Shown here one piece after another: positions 15,258 to 21,613 of a stretch of 23,163 bases of DNA (positions within the stretch are counted from its first letter, which is position 1; each line of letters starts with the position of its first letter). The position numbers and the translations under genes are program-made. Source of the DNA: SZAS-103 sp964449135 (GTDB lineage: Bacteria > Pseudomonadota > Gammaproteobacteria > Xanthomonadales > Xanthomonadaceae); NCBI GenBank assembly GCA_964449135.1, contig CAYUXZ010000042.1, forward strand, positions 1 to 23,163, written 5' to 3'. Under the pieces are notes generated by a model, which was given only the letters and a program-made list of their open reading frames with translations, searched no databases and was not told where the DNA came from.

Positions 15258-16142
15258 TCAGGGATGTTCCGCTTCGACGTGCACGCGTTCGCGGCGCAGC
15301 AAGTACAGACCGCTGGCGACGATGATCGCCGCACCCAGCCAGGTGAACGCGTCGGGCAGCACGCCCCAGACCGTGAAGTCGAGGACCAGGCTCCATGCGA
15401 GCGCGGTGTATTCCAGCGGCGCAAGTACCGAGGCTTCGCCGCGGATGAAGGCTTCGGTGATCGTGTACTGGCCGAGCGCGCCGAGAGTGCCGACGCCCAC
15501 GATCAACCACACGTGCGCGCCGGAAATAGGCACCCACCCCGGCATCGCGAGCGCACCGGCACCGAGCGTGAGCCCGATCAGCAACCAGCTCACCATCGCC
15601 TGCGTGCTGTCGGTGCGCGCGAGGATGCGCACGGTGATCGCCGAGACTGCATAACCCAGCGCTGCGAGCAGTACCGCCGATCCGGCGACCCCGACCATGC
15701 CCTCGCCTGTCGGTCGCAAGGCGATCAGCACGCCGACGAAACCGATCGCGATCGCGGCCCAGCGTCGCGGTCCGACGCGTTCGCCGAGAAAAGGCACGGA
15801 CAAGGCGGTGATCAGCAGCGGCGCGATGAAGAAGATCGTGTACGCGCTCGATAGCGGCATCCGCTTCAGTGCGAACACGAAGGCGCCCATCATCGATATT
15901 CCGAGTACCGCCCGGAACAGGTGCAGCGGCCAGCGGACGCGCAGCAGGCAGCGCCAGCCCGCCGTCGCGCAGGCCCAGGTCAGCACCAGCGGCAGCGAGG
16001 CCGCGCCGCGCAACGCCGCGACTTCGAACGGCGGGTAGTGCGCCGAGAGCAGCTTGAGCCCGCCGTCCATCAGAGAGAAGAATCCGACCGCGGCGAGCAT
16101 GGTGAAGATCGCGCGCTGGTTGTTGCGCGGCGGCGGAGTCAT
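15258..16142 (-). CDS. EamA/DMT-family membrane transporter
   Basis: A 294-residue drug/metabolite-superfamily permease with ten predicted membrane helices in two EamA repeats (about 10-140 and 150-288). The first repeat has ALRGAASLPLVL and SAYTIFFIAPLLITALSVPF then FLGERV, and the second has TEAFIRGEASVLAPLEYTAL with the GLYLLRRE end; these are typical of exporters of the RhtA/YdcZ/RarD type. The substrate cannot be read from sequence; efflux of amino acids or metabolites is the common theme. I took the ATG at 16142; a GTG directly before it is equally possible. No clear ribosome site is visible. It is convergent with the fasciclin gene. Confidence 0.92.
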   Translation of the reverse strand: MTPPPRNNQRAIFTMLAAVGFFSLMDGGLKLLSAHYPPFEVAALRGAASLPLVLTWACATAGWRCLLRVRWPLHLFRAVLGISMMGAFVFALKRMPLSSAYTIFFIAPLLITALSVPFLGERVGPRRWAAIAIGFVGVLIALRPTGEGMVGVAGSAVLLAALGYAVSAITVRILARTDSTQAMVSWLLIGLTLGAGALAMPGWVPISGAHVWLIVGVGTLGALGQYTITEAFIRGEASVLAPLEYTALAWSLVLDFTVWGVLPDAFTWLGAAIIVASGLYLLRRERVHVEAEHP

Positions 16143-16213
16143 CACGGGAGCTCGCGGGTCGGGATTCGCAGACTGTGCTGAATCGACGTGTGCGTTGCAA
16201 GCCGCGGCGACGG

Positions 16214-16247
16214 AAAAAGAACGAGGCCGGCATCGCTGCCGGCCTCG
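16214..16247 (-). terminator. Intrinsic terminator of the 150-residue secreted protein gene
   Basis: CGAGGCCGGCA (16222-16232) and TGCCGGCCTCG (16237-16247) form a perfect 11-bp stem with a four-base loop. On the minus strand TTC and five T follow. It lies 19 bases after the stop at 16267. Its 20-base core is the reverse complement of that at 12568-12587. Confidence 0.9.
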
Positions 16248-16266
16248 GGTTTCAACGTGGAACGAT

Positions 16267-16719
16267 TCAATGCGCGCGCGAGATCGAGAACTTGCCGATG
16301 TCCACGCCGAGGTTCATGCCCTCGCCGCCGCCGGCCAGCGCCAGCGAAACCGGCCCCTTGGTCAGCACCTGCGCTTCGCCGGACTTGACCACGCCCGCGT
16401 TCGCGCTGGCCTGCGCGTAGTCGCCGAGCACGTCGTTGATCGTGTGAACGTCGGTGAACGTGCCCTTGCCGTCGTCGATGTGCCACTTGCCGGCGGTGAT
16501 CCCCAGCGCCTTCGCGGAGACCTTCACGCGCATGGTCGCGCCGTTCTCGCAGGTGACCGTGCCGGTGCCGGTGGTGTGCTTGTAGATCAGCGACCAGCCG
16601 TGCAGGTTGTAATGCAGTTTGCAATCGAGATTCGCACCGCCGGCGCTGGCCGTCGGCGCCGCCGCGATGGCCAGGGCGCAGGTCGCGGCGGTCAGCATCG
16701 CAATCAGTGTGCGTGTCAT
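16267..16719 (-). CDS. Secreted protein of unknown function (150 residues)
   Basis: I do not recognise the family. The protein has a clear signal peptide (MTRTLIAMLTAATCALAIAA, cleaved near ASA at residue 26). The mature part is about 124 residues, probably beta-rich and Gly-rich (HTTGTGTVTCENGATMRVKV, LALAGGGEGMNLGVDIGKFS), with two cysteines (LDCKL, VTCEN) that could form a disulfide in the periplasm. The alternation of hydrophobic and polar residues suggests a lipocalin-like or barrel fold, but that is inference. AAGGAG six bases before the ATG is an ideal ribosome site. The gene has its own terminator and a dyad in its upstream region (16757-16782), so it is probably a single-gene unit. 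DUF992-like proteins were considered, but the resemblance is weak. Confidence 0.82.
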   Translation of the reverse strand: MTRTLIAMLTAATCALAIAAAPTASAGGANLDCKLHYNLHGWSLIYKHTTGTGTVTCENGATMRVKVSAKALGITAGKWHIDDGKGTFTDVHTINDVLGDYAQASANAGVVKSGEAQVLTKGPVSLALAGGGEGMNLGVDIGKFSISRAH

Positions 16720-17041
16720 CGTGAACTCCTTGGGTTGTTGCGTCGGGGGACGCGCGGTTCAGTCTGCACAGACTAGCTGAACGGCATGGAAAGTGGCGGG
16801 CATCCGTTCGGCCGCCTGCTGCCACGTCTGCCTCACGTCACTGAACGGCAAGCAACAATCGGCATTCCGAGCCGGCAGATCGGCTCGACCAAACCGTCAG
16901 CAGGCATCCGCCGCAGTGGGGTCACGCACCGCCCGCGCAGTCCATTGCTGCCGACGACGGGACGGCGCCGCGAGACGGATTCGTGGAAATCCGCCGATGC
17001 GGCCGATCGTGACGGCGCCAGGGGAGTGGGCGCCGCCACGA
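16720..17041. other. Gene-poor intergenic region
   Basis: These 322 bases lie between two minus-strand genes. They hold the ribosome site and dyad of the 150-residue protein gene at one end and a long hairpin (17005-17043) after the 60-residue protein gene at the other. Open frames here have Arg/Ser/Pro-rich translations, no ribosome site and no family resemblance, so I call no gene. Confidence 0.6.
16757..16782. promoter_or_regulatory. Nested dyad upstream of the 150-residue secreted protein gene
   Basis: GTTCAG (16757-16762) and CTGAAC (16777-16782) form outer arms around an inner dyad AGTCTG-CA-CAGACT (16761-16774). A weak -10-like TAGTCT on the minus strand falls within it (16775-16770). 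An operator or a 5' leader hairpin are both possible. Confidence 0.4.
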
Positions 17042-17043
17042 TC
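17005..17043 (-). terminator. Long hairpin at the 3' end of the 60-residue protein gene
   Basis: Fifteen-base arms (17005-17019 and 17029-17043) pair with one mismatch around a nine-base loop. The arm reaches into the stop codon of the gene. There is no T-run after it on the minus strand, so it may stabilise the mRNA 3' end rather than terminate alone. Confidence 0.45.
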
Positions 17044-17224
17044 AGCTGCAGCGGAACAGGGTTTTGGCCCAGCTCTGGGCGTAGCGGCGGTCGTTCGCGA
17101 CGGCATAGCCGCTGCTGTTGCCGTACCCGACCCCGAAATCCCGCTCGCGGTGCAGGGCGCGTGGCTGACTACTGAAGGTGGGTTTGGCCGAACGCGACAC
17201 TGCATTGTTTTTGAAGGCTTTCAT
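17042..17224 (-). CDS. Small basic protein of unknown function (60 residues)
   Basis: I do not recognise a characterised family. The 60-residue product is basic and polar, rich in Ser, Arg, Ala and aromatic residues (QPRALHRERDFGVGYGNSSG, DRRYAQSWAKTLFRCS). It has no signal peptide or membrane segment and a single Cys next to the C-terminus. Support for a real gene: GGAG about 7 bases before the ATG, a plausible promoter (17253-17281), a long inverted repeat around the -10 box, and a strong hairpin at the stop. It resembles small lineage-restricted proteins of Xanthomonadales as I recall them, but that is from memory. Its size and basic charge would allow nucleic-acid or ribosome binding, which is speculation. 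Confidence 0.65.
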   Translation of the reverse strand: MKAFKNNAVSRSAKPTFSSQPRALHRERDFGVGYGNSSGYAVANDRRYAQSWAKTLFRCS

Positions 17225-17236
17225 GGTTGGCTCCGT

Positions 17237-17270
17237 GATTTAGTGTGTTGGTAATCTACAACACCAAATC
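17237..17270. repeat. Long imperfect inverted repeat over a promoter -10 box
   Basis: GATTTAGTGTGTTG (17237-17250) and CAACACCAAATC (17259-17270) are inverted copies that differ by one base and a two-base bulge. The eight-base spacer contains the predicted -10 box of the 60-residue protein gene. The placement suggests a repressor operator or a leader structure. Confidence 0.55.
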
Positions 17271-17281
17271 AACCCCGTCAT
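17253..17281 (-). promoter_or_regulatory. Candidate promoter of the 60-residue protein gene
   Basis: On the minus strand, -35 ATGACG (17281-17276) and -10 TAGATT (17258-17253) are separated by exactly 17 bases, each with four of six consensus bases. The start would be near 17246, leaving a leader of about 20 bases that includes the ribosome site. Confidence 0.5.
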
Positions 17282-17482
17282 GGGCCGGAAGTCACCCTCT
17301 GGCGAACAATCGGCAGGCGCTGCAGCCGGGCGTGGCTGTCAACCGGTCCCGCAGGCCGGACGTTCTCCAGATCTGACGCGGGTCCGATCAGCGCGACATT
17401 GCGAAATCACCCGGCGAATGCGATCACACTGAACCATTCATCCCTAGGCGGCCCGCCCGCCATTCACCTCAAGGACAAAGCC

Positions 17483-17986
17483 ATGGAACTCAAACTCACA
17501 CGCGCCCTTGCGATCGGCGCGATCCTGCTTGTCGCGCCCGCGATCGCGTTCGCGCAGGACGCGCCACCGCCCGCTGCGGGAACGGACGCGCACGCGGACG
17601 GAATGCGGATGCATCATCACGCGATGATGGATTGGGCCGAAATGGACACGAACCACGACGGCAAGATCTCGGCCGCCGAGCACGCCGCATGGGCGAAGGC
17701 GCAGTTCGAAAAGATGGACGCCAACCACGATGGCTTCATCACCCGGGACGAAATGCACGCCCACATGAAGGCGCGGATGGAAATGGCGATGAAGAAGCAT
17801 CGCGCGGAAATGTTCGACCGCATCGACACCAACCACGACGGCATGATCAGCCGCGACGAACTGGATGCGGCGATGCAGAAGATGCACGGCATGCGCGGCC
17901 ACATGCATGGCGATCACATGAAAGGCGACGGAATGCACGACGACGACATGGACGACATGCCGCCCCCGCCCCCGCCGACGAAATGA
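17483..17986 (+). CDS. Secreted three-EF-hand protein, Met/His-rich
   Basis: A 167-residue exported calcium-binding protein. The signal peptide (MELKLTRALAIGAILLVAPA, cleaved after AFA near residue 24) is followed by an acidic, His/Met-rich linker (DAHADGMRMHHHAMMDWAEM). Three canonical 12-residue EF-hand loops follow: DTNHDGKISAAE (55-66), DANHDGFITRDE (79-90) and DTNHDGMISRDE (115-126), all with Asp at 1, Asn at 3, Asp at 5 and Glu at 12. The first two loops start only 24 residues apart instead of about 36 for a classical pair. The tail is rich in Met, His and Asp, and ends in a Pro run. A periplasmic Ca2+ buffer or sensor is likely; Met/His clusters also suit Cu or Ni. AAGGA about 7 bases upstream sets the start. 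Confidence 0.92.
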   Translation: MELKLTRALAIGAILLVAPAIAFAQDAPPPAAGTDAHADGMRMHHHAMMDWAEMDTNHDGKISAAEHAAWAKAQFEKMDANHDGFITRDEMHAHMKARMEMAMKKHRAEMFDRIDTNHDGMISRDELDAAMQKMHGMRGHMHGDHMKGDGMHDDDMDDMPPPPPPTK

Positions 17987-18015
17987 CCTGAAGCGCGAAC
18001 GGTTGGATCTTGCGC

Positions 18016-18046
18016 AGCGCCGCTCCGGATGGGACGGCGCTTTTTT
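18016..18046 (+). terminator. Intrinsic terminator of the EF-hand gene
   Basis: AGCGCCG (18016-18022) pairs with CGGCGCT (18035-18041), with a further TCC/GGA pairing inside the loop. Six T follow (18041-18046). It lies 30 bases after the stop codon. Confidence 0.85.
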
Positions 18047-18061
18047 ATCTCCGGACTTTCC

Positions 18062-18080
18062 CGCGCGCGTTCCGCGCGCG
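18062..18080 (+). other. GC inverted repeat upstream of the DUF3297 gene
   Basis: Two CGCGCGCG tracts (18062-18069, 18073-18080) flank TTC, directly before a -10-like TATCCT (18081-18086). The repeat could be an operator or simply a GC-rich promoter spacer. Confidence 0.3.
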
Positions 18081-18117
18081 TATCCTGTCGCCCGGACGAA
18101 CCCGCCAGGACATCCCG

Positions 18118-18375
18118 ATGAGCGACACGCCTCCAGACCGCCTCGCCAACGATCCGCGCAGCAGGTTTTACGACGCCGCGGCATTGGAGCGCGGGATCGG
18201 CGTACGCTTCAAGGGCGCGGAAAAGACCAACGTCGAGGAATACTGCGTCAGCGAAGGCTGGGTGCGGCTGCCGGTGGGCAAGTCGCTGGATCGTCGCGGC
18301 AATCCGATGACGATGAAGTTCGCAGGACCCGTCGAGGTCTGGTTCCTCGACGCGGCGTCCGCCGACAAGAGTTAG
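18118..18375 (+). CDS. DUF3297 family protein
   Basis: An 85-residue cytoplasmic protein of the DUF3297 family, whose role is unknown. It matches the family in length and motifs: DRLANDPRSRFYDAAALERG, GVRFKGAEKTNVEEYCVSEG and GNPMTMKFAGPVEVWF. There is no signal peptide or membrane helix, and it has one Cys in the conserved VEEYCVSEGW block. AGGA about 7 bases before the ATG at 18118 sets the start; the frame is open further upstream but runs through the terminator of the EF-hand gene. The membrane protein gene begins 56 bases downstream on the same strand and may share its transcript. Confidence 0.9.
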   Translation: MSDTPPDRLANDPRSRFYDAAALERGIGVRFKGAEKTNVEEYCVSEGWVRLPVGKSLDRRGNPMTMKFAGPVEVWFLDAASADKS

Positions 18376-18431
18376 TGCGTGGTCGCGATGCGTTGCCTGT
18401 CCGCCGTTTCCATCCAACACGGGAGTCCGTC

Positions 18432-18992
18432 ATGCCAACCGATTATCTGCACCTGTGGTTGCCCGTCCTCGTCGCCGCGGTCGGCGTGTTCGTCGCCAGC
18501 AGCCTGATCCACATGGTCATCCAGTGGCACAAGTCCGAGTATCGGAAGCTCCCCAACGAGGACGCGGTGCGCGACACGATCCGCGCCGGATCGCCCGGGC
18601 CCGGGCAGTACGTCCTTCCGTACTGCGCCGACATGAAGGACATGCAGGGCGAAGCAATGCAGAAGAAATACGTCGAGGGCCCGATCGGTTTCCTCACGTT
18701 GCGGCCGAACGGCGCGCCCGCGATGGGCGGCATGTTGTTCCAGTGGTTTCTCTACACGCTCGCGGTCGCCGCGATTTCCGGTGCGATCGCGATGCGCGTG
18801 TTCGGCGCGCAGGGCAGTGCGAGTGGCGCCGGCCACCTGGTCGGGCTCGCAAGCTTCCTGACCTACACCGGCGGAAGCGTGCAGATGAGCATCTGGATGG
18901 GCAAACCCTGGAGCGCAACGGCGAAGGACGCACTCGATGGCCTGATCTACGGCGCGGTGAGCACGCTTGCGTTCACCTACCTGTGGCCGTAA
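18432..18992 (+). CDS. Membrane protein of unknown function (186 residues)
   Basis: I cannot name the family. The protein has an N-terminal membrane helix (about 8-30, LWLPVLVAAVGVFVASSLIH), a soluble segment of about 65 residues (KLPNEDAVRDTIRAGSPGPG, CADMKDM), then a membrane region with three helices (about 103-124, 134-153, 168-185). The loop QMSIWMGKPWSATAKDALDG is distinctive. GGGAG about 6 bases before the ATG at 18432 is a good ribosome site. It follows the DUF3297 gene by 56 bases and is convergent with the ABC permease, whose stop lies 9 bases further on. Proteins of this shape are annotated only as hypothetical in the species I recall. Confidence 0.82.
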   Translation: MPTDYLHLWLPVLVAAVGVFVASSLIHMVIQWHKSEYRKLPNEDAVRDTIRAGSPGPGQYVLPYCADMKDMQGEAMQKKYVEGPIGFLTLRPNGAPAMGGMLFQWFLYTLAVAAISGAIAMRVFGAQGSASGAGHLVGLASFLTYTGGSVQMSIWMGKPWSATAKDALDGLIYGAVSTLAFTYLWP

Positions 18993-19001
18993 GCACTGCG
19001 C

Positions 19002-20792
19002 TCAGCGCAGTTCCTGCGAGACGTCGAAACGGTCGATGCGCCGACCCAGGAGATCGACCGCGCAAGCCAGCTCGAAGCCCAGTGCCGCGCAGGCGCACAG
19101 CGCCGCCGCGACGAGGGCGGCCGGTCGATCGGCAAGCCAGTTCGTGATCGCGTAACCGAGTCCGCCGAGCAGGGCGGCCGGGGCCAGCGCCGCAACCAGG
19201 GCGATCAGGTAACCGCCGAGGAAGATCAACCCCTGCCCCGTCGCGGCAATCCCGCGCACACCGCCATCCTGCGGAGCAGTCCACGCCGGGAAATACAGCA
19301 CGCCCGCGAGCGGAACGCACAGCATCAGCGCGCACAGCGGCGGTGCAACGAGGCCGATGCCGAATGCGCCAGCGAACAGGTCCGACAACGCAATCCGGCC
19401 GTGCGCGACCGCGACATCCATCGCCTGCGCAGCGATCAACAGAAGCAGCCAACTCGCAAAGCTCATCGTCACGGCCGGCGTGAGCAGTTCGCCGAGCGCG
19501 ATCTGCCAACCGCGCAGCGGGGTCGCCTTCAGGATGTCCATCCGGTCGAGCGTGCGGCGCAGGCCGTGCAACATCATCATCGGGCTCACTATCAACAGCC
19601 AGACGCCGATGATCGGGATCGCAACGCCGAGGGCGGTGAGGAAGGGCAGGCGTTCCGGCGCGGCGGCCAGCCATTGGCAGACCGCAATCGCGATCACGCA
19701 GGCGATCAGCCAGTTGCGCAACCGGTAGAACGGCCCCATCGCGATCAGCCCTTTCCAGAGAAATGCGATCGGTGCAAAACCATGCGCGGCGAGCCGGAAC
19801 GGCTCGCTGCGCGGCCGGGTCGGCTTGCGCTCGCGCAACCGTCCTTCGCGCATCGCCGCGAGGCGTTCGGCCGTGCGCTTCGCGAACGCGATCGAGGCAT
19901 CCTCGAAGGACACCTGCGCACGCACCACCCACAGGTAGTGCGCAACGAGCAGCGCGAACGCAGGCAGCAGCGCGCGCGCGAAATCGGCGGCATCGCTCGC
20001 GAAGATCGGTGCGACGGCCCAGCGGAATGGCGCGAGCAGCCAGGCCAGCGGTGCGGTGCCGGCAATGCCCGCGAACCAATCCCGCAGCGCGGCGCCATCG
20101 GCCAGTTCGTCCGCGGTGGGCCAGCGCAACTGCGCGCGCATCGACCACCAGCATCCCAGCGCCGCGAGCAGGACCAGGCCGGCGACGACCGTGCGTCGCA
20201 GCATCGGCCGCACGCCGAGATCGAGCAGGCGCTCGCGCGTGAACGACGCGGCGAGCCCGTGCAGCTTCAGCATCGACAGCACCAGCCAGAGTCCGGTCGC
20301 GTATTGCAGCGAGCTCGCGCCGAGCGCGTTGCCGCGTCGCAGGAACAACGTCATCAGGAACGCGGAAAAGAAGATCGCGAACTGCGAGCGCAGCAGGTTG
20401 AAATGGACCAGGGTCGTGCGGGTGAGCGGCGCGGGAAACAGGAACGCGATCTCGGCCTCCGAGAATGCCAGCCGCGCGCGCGTTCCCGAGAACAGCCACT
20501 CGTAGAGCACGAACACGGCGAGCGCGACCGCGGCGAACGCCTCGTACTTCAAAGCGGCGCCGTGCGCGAGAGGGAGCGGCGCGTTCGTCGCGGCGTGCGT
20601 TCCGGACCGCACGCGCCGGAACAGGAAGAAATAGAAGTAGGCGCCACCGACCAGCGCGCCGAACAGGTATCGCGGCTGGCGGAGGCGTTGCACGCTTCGG
20701 CGCAGGCGATTCCACAGCGAACGCGACTGCAGGAACACGAACGCTCCGGCGATCGCGCCGATCCGGCTTTCAGGCAGGGTCTGCGTGCTCAC
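19002..20792 (-). CDS. ABC exporter permease-like membrane protein
   Basis: A 596-residue polytopic membrane protein that matches the putative ABC exporter group (PF16962-like), the partner of the ATPase encoded just upstream. It has about 12-14 hydrophobic segments, with FSEAEIAFLFPAPLTRTTLV near residue 110 as a family landmark, and a long cytoplasmic loop with basic residues (GRLRERKPTRPRSEP) near 320-345. The start codon is GTG at 20792, whose GTGA overlaps the ATPase stop by 4 bases, so the two are translationally coupled. The substrate is unknown. The gene is convergent with the membrane protein at 18432. Confidence 0.9.
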   Translation of the reverse strand: MSTQTLPESRIGAIAGAFVFLQSRSLWNRLRRSVQRLRQPRYLFGALVGGAYFYFFLFRRVRSGTHAATNAPLPLAHGAALKYEAFAAVALAVFVLYEWLFSGTRARLAFSEAEIAFLFPAPLTRTTLVHFNLLRSQFAIFFSAFLMTLFLRRGNALGASSLQYATGLWLVLSMLKLHGLAASFTRERLLDLGVRPMLRRTVVAGLVLLAALGCWWSMRAQLRWPTADELADGAALRDWFAGIAGTAPLAWLLAPFRWAVAPIFASDAADFARALLPAFALLVAHYLWVVRAQVSFEDASIAFAKRTAERLAAMREGRLRERKPTRPRSEPFRLAAHGFAPIAFLWKGLIAMGPFYRLRNWLIACVIAIAVCQWLAAAPERLPFLTALGVAIPIIGVWLLIVSPMMMLHGLRRTLDRMDILKATPLRGWQIALGELLTPAVTMSFASWLLLLIAAQAMDVAVAHGRIALSDLFAGAFGIGLVAPPLCALMLCVPLAGVLYFPAWTAPQDGGVRGIAATGQGLIFLGGYLIALVAALAPAALLGGLGYAITNWLADRPAALVAAALCACAALGFELACAVDLLGRRIDRFDVSQELR

Positions 20793-21526
20793 GCGCGCCG
20801 ATCTTCCGTTTCGCCGGTCGCGCGGAAGAACACGTCCTCCAGGCTTGCTGCGCCGTCGGCTGCGTAGCGCGCGTGCACCTCGGCGACCGCGCCATCGGCG
20901 ACCTTGCGGCCGTTCTTGAGGATCAGCAGGTGGGAGCAGACCTCTTCGACCAGATCGAGCAGGTGCGAGCTGAGGATGATCGCCACGCCTTCGCGCGCGA
21001 GCCGGCGCATGCTGTCCTTCATGCTGCGTATGCCGTAGGGATCCAGGCCGGTCAGCGGCTCGTCGAGGATCACCGCGCGCGGCCCGTGCAGCAGGCCGCA
21101 GGCGATCGCGAGTTTCTGCTTCATCCCGCGCGAAAGCTCGGCAGGCAGCAGCTTGCGCTTGTCGCCCATTTCCAGCTCATCGAGCAGCGGCTGCGCGCGC
21201 GCCTGCCAATCGGCCACGCCGTACAGCCGCGCGACGAAGTTCAGGTGCTGCTCGACGGTGAGATGGTCGAACAACCGCGGCTCGTCGGGGATGAAAGCGA
21301 GCTGGCGCTTGGCGCCGACCGGATCGGCGGCGATATCCATGCCACCGATGTGCGCGCTGCCCAGCGTCGCCGGGATGATCCCGCACAGGCAGCGCAGCGT
21401 GGTCGTCTTGCCGGCGCCGTTCGGCCCGACCAGGCCCATCACCCCGCCAGCCCCGATCCGGAACGAAAGATCATCAACCGCGGTGAAGTCGCCGTAACGC
21501 TTGGTGAGATTGCAGACTTCGATCAT
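20789..21526 (-). CDS. ABC transporter ATP-binding protein
   Basis: The ATPase of a two-gene exporter, 245 residues from the ATG at 21526. Walker A is GPNGAGKTT (34-42), the signature is LSRGMKQ (131-137), Walker B AVILDEPLTG (151-160), and the switch histidine is His188 in SSHLL. The Q-loop position reads FIPDEPRLFDHLT, with Asp where most ABC proteins have Gln; DEP at this place is common in the YtrE/CcmA-like exporters. The frame is open upstream to a GTG at 21604, but that extension is His/Arg/Pro-rich and unlike the family. No clear ribosome site precedes 21526. The aceE stop is 87 bases upstream with no terminator between, so read-through from aceE is possible. Confidence 0.94.
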   Translation of the reverse strand: MIEVCNLTKRYGDFTAVDDLSFRIGAGGVMGLVGPNGAGKTTTLRCLCGIIPATLGSAHIGGMDIAADPVGAKRQLAFIPDEPRLFDHLTVEQHLNFVARLYGVADWQARAQPLLDELEMGDKRKLLPAELSRGMKQKLAIACGLLHGPRAVILDEPLTGLDPYGIRSMKDSMRRLAREGVAIILSSHLLDLVEEVCSHLLILKNGRKVADGAVAEVHARYAADGAASLEDVFFRATGETEDRRA

Positions 21527-21613
21527 GCGAACCCGTGGAGGCGCGTTCGCGCCGCGATGCGGGCCCGAGTGCGCATGTGACGCTGGATTTCCTTGCGGTG
21601 CCACATCATCGCA

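Noticed and set aside
16786..17254. Overlapping plus-strand frames of about 130-150 residues in the gene-poor region
   Set aside because: They have Arg/Ser/Pro-rich sequence, no ribosome site, and they run into the better-supported 60-residue gene on the other strand.
19401..20867. A 488-residue plus-strand open frame opposite the ABC permease
   Set aside because: It is antisense to a membrane protein gene with clear helices; the Arg/Gln-rich product is typical of a shadow.
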